Shown here one piece after another: positions 63,427 through 64,000 of a stretch of 64,000 nucleotides of DNA (position 1 is its first letter; each line of letters begins with the position of its first letter). The notes below the pieces were generated by a model. That model was not told the DNA's origin. It saw only the letters and a program-made list of their open reading frames with translations, and did not search any database. The DNA is from Raffaelea ambrosiae (lineage: Eukaryota > Ascomycota > Sordariomycetes > Ophiostomatales > Ophiostomataceae), in contig PCDI01000002.1 in the NCBI GenBank assembly GCA_002778195.1, positions 620,001 through 684,000 of the forward strand, written 5' to 3'. A program made the translations under genes and the position numbers.

Positions 63427-64000
63427 ATGGCGCCCCTCTCCTCGCGCGTCGCGGGGCAGAAACGGAATCGTCCCCGGAGACGACGCCGAGGCGGCTCTGC
63501 CGCACATTCCGATCCCAACGTCCTGCCGCCAACGGCGTCGGGGCCGGAAGCCGCATCGGGGGCGGCTGAGCGGCCGTTCCCCGGAGATGACGGCGTGGTG
63601 GTCGACGGGCAGCTGGGGGCACACGCCGTGTTCCGCTCGTGGAAGACGTGGTATGTCCCGGGCCGGTGTGGCCTCTGCGGCTTCTCGTTCGACGCAGGCG
63701 ACCCAGTGGCAACATGCAAGTACACACACGCCAGCGACCCCTTGCTGTCGGTCCCTCGTTTCACTAACACGGCAGCCACCCCCAAAGTCAACGGCGCTCC
63801 TCCCGGCCAGAAGCTCGCCCTGGACTATGTGCCCGGCCAGACCACGGCCTACGTCCAGGCGTCGAGCTGCGTCCAGTGCGTCGACGAGGGCCATCCGGCC
63901 CTGGAGCAGAACGACGGCGCGGTGCTCACCGGCTACCACCGGGACTGTCTCCGGGTCCTGCCGTGCGACTGCATGCCGGACCCACGGCTGTTGTACATGC
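63427..64000 (+). CDS. CxxC...HxxC repeated-family protein, copy 4 (5' part, runs off window)
   Basis: Exon 1, 63427-63715, and exon 2, 63776 onward, about 171 residues visible. The head is basic (RPRRRRRGG) then acidic. GRCGLCGFSFDAGDPVAT places CxxC at 81-84, exactly 16 residues before the splice as in copy 3. The donor reads T|GCAAGT, so this intron appears to be a GC-AG type replacing GT; the acceptor is ACGGCAG. Splicing keeps frame and gives STPKVNGAPPGQKLALDYV, then SSCVQCVDEGHPALE and GYHRDCLRVLPCDCMPD, the HxxC half. The extra CVQC between the two halves is not in the other copies. F-box-like and later motifs lie beyond the window. Confidence 0.72.
   Translation, partial: MAPLSSRVAGQKRNRPRRRRRGGSAAHSDPNVLPPTASGPEAASGAAERPFPGDDGVVVDGQLGAHAVFRSWKTWYVPGRCGLCGFSFDAGDPVATCKYTHASDPLLSVPRFTNTAATPKVNGAPPGQKLALDYVPGQTTAYVQASSCVQCVDEGHPALEQNDGAVLTGYHRDCLRVLPCDCMPDPRLLYM

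Noticed and set aside
1..64000. CRISPR arrays, insertion sequences, intact transposons, rRNA genes
   Set aside because: None seen: no regularly spaced identical repeats, no transposase or reverse-transcriptase motifs, no rRNA-like sequence. The genome is fungal.

Overview
The window is nuclear DNA of a filamentous ascomycete (Pezizomycotina, most likely Sordariomycetes). The evidence is many short introns (mostly 54-93 nt) with GTRAGT-type donors and pyrimidine-rich acceptors, monocistronic genes on both strands with GC-rich codon use, and fungal families: a rhodopsin-like PTH11-type receptor, a cyanide hydratase, a BIM1-like copper protein, a Dal5-type transporter and Ser/Ala-rich wall proteins. 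No prokaryotic operon signals are seen. Species is not determinable from the sequence alone.

Layout. 0-12 kb: the 3' part of a sugar transporter, a Tubby-like-fold protein, and a divergent pair made of an amidoligase (minus) and a gamma-glutamylcyclotransferase-fold protein (plus), then a glycine-rich small protein and a decayed membrane-protein gene. 13-22 kb: a metabolic block with a BAHD-type acyltransferase, a D-threonine-aldolase/D-serine-dehydratase-like PLP enzyme, a broken kinase-like pseudogene, and a MmgE/PrpD enzyme divergent from a seven-exon Dal5-type transporter. 23-31 kb: a small secreted protein, a 44-residue ORF with a TATA box, and the first cluster of a repeated multidomain family together with gene relics. 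31-45 kb: an enzyme set suited to detoxification of plant chemicals: a dihydroflavonol-reductase-like protein, a phenolic acid decarboxylase, an SDR, a PTH11-like receptor, a cyanide hydratase and a DHA2 drug exporter. 45-55 kb: a 46-bp minisatellite, a BIM1-like membrane-anchored protein, a Ser/Ala-rich wall protein and a DHA1 exporter. 55-64 kb: the second cluster of the repeated family.

The repeated family is the most unusual content. Intact members (about 672, 690 and 761 residues, plus one running off the end) share an N-terminal CxxC...HxxC cysteine/histidine module, an F-box-like helix, motifs around YIxIDGxRYV and HxGxRQ, and a C-terminal module with a GLLFEY...RLD...W.G..EMWF pattern. 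In every copy where the start is preserved, a phase-1 intron lies 16-17 residues from the first cysteine. At least three further copies are truncated or decayed, so the family is duplicating and degrading locally. I do not recognise a published function for it; a substrate-receptor role (F-box-like) is only inference.

Gene models were built by hand from reading frames and splice signals. Exon edges are predictions; family names rest on motif recognition, not on database searches.
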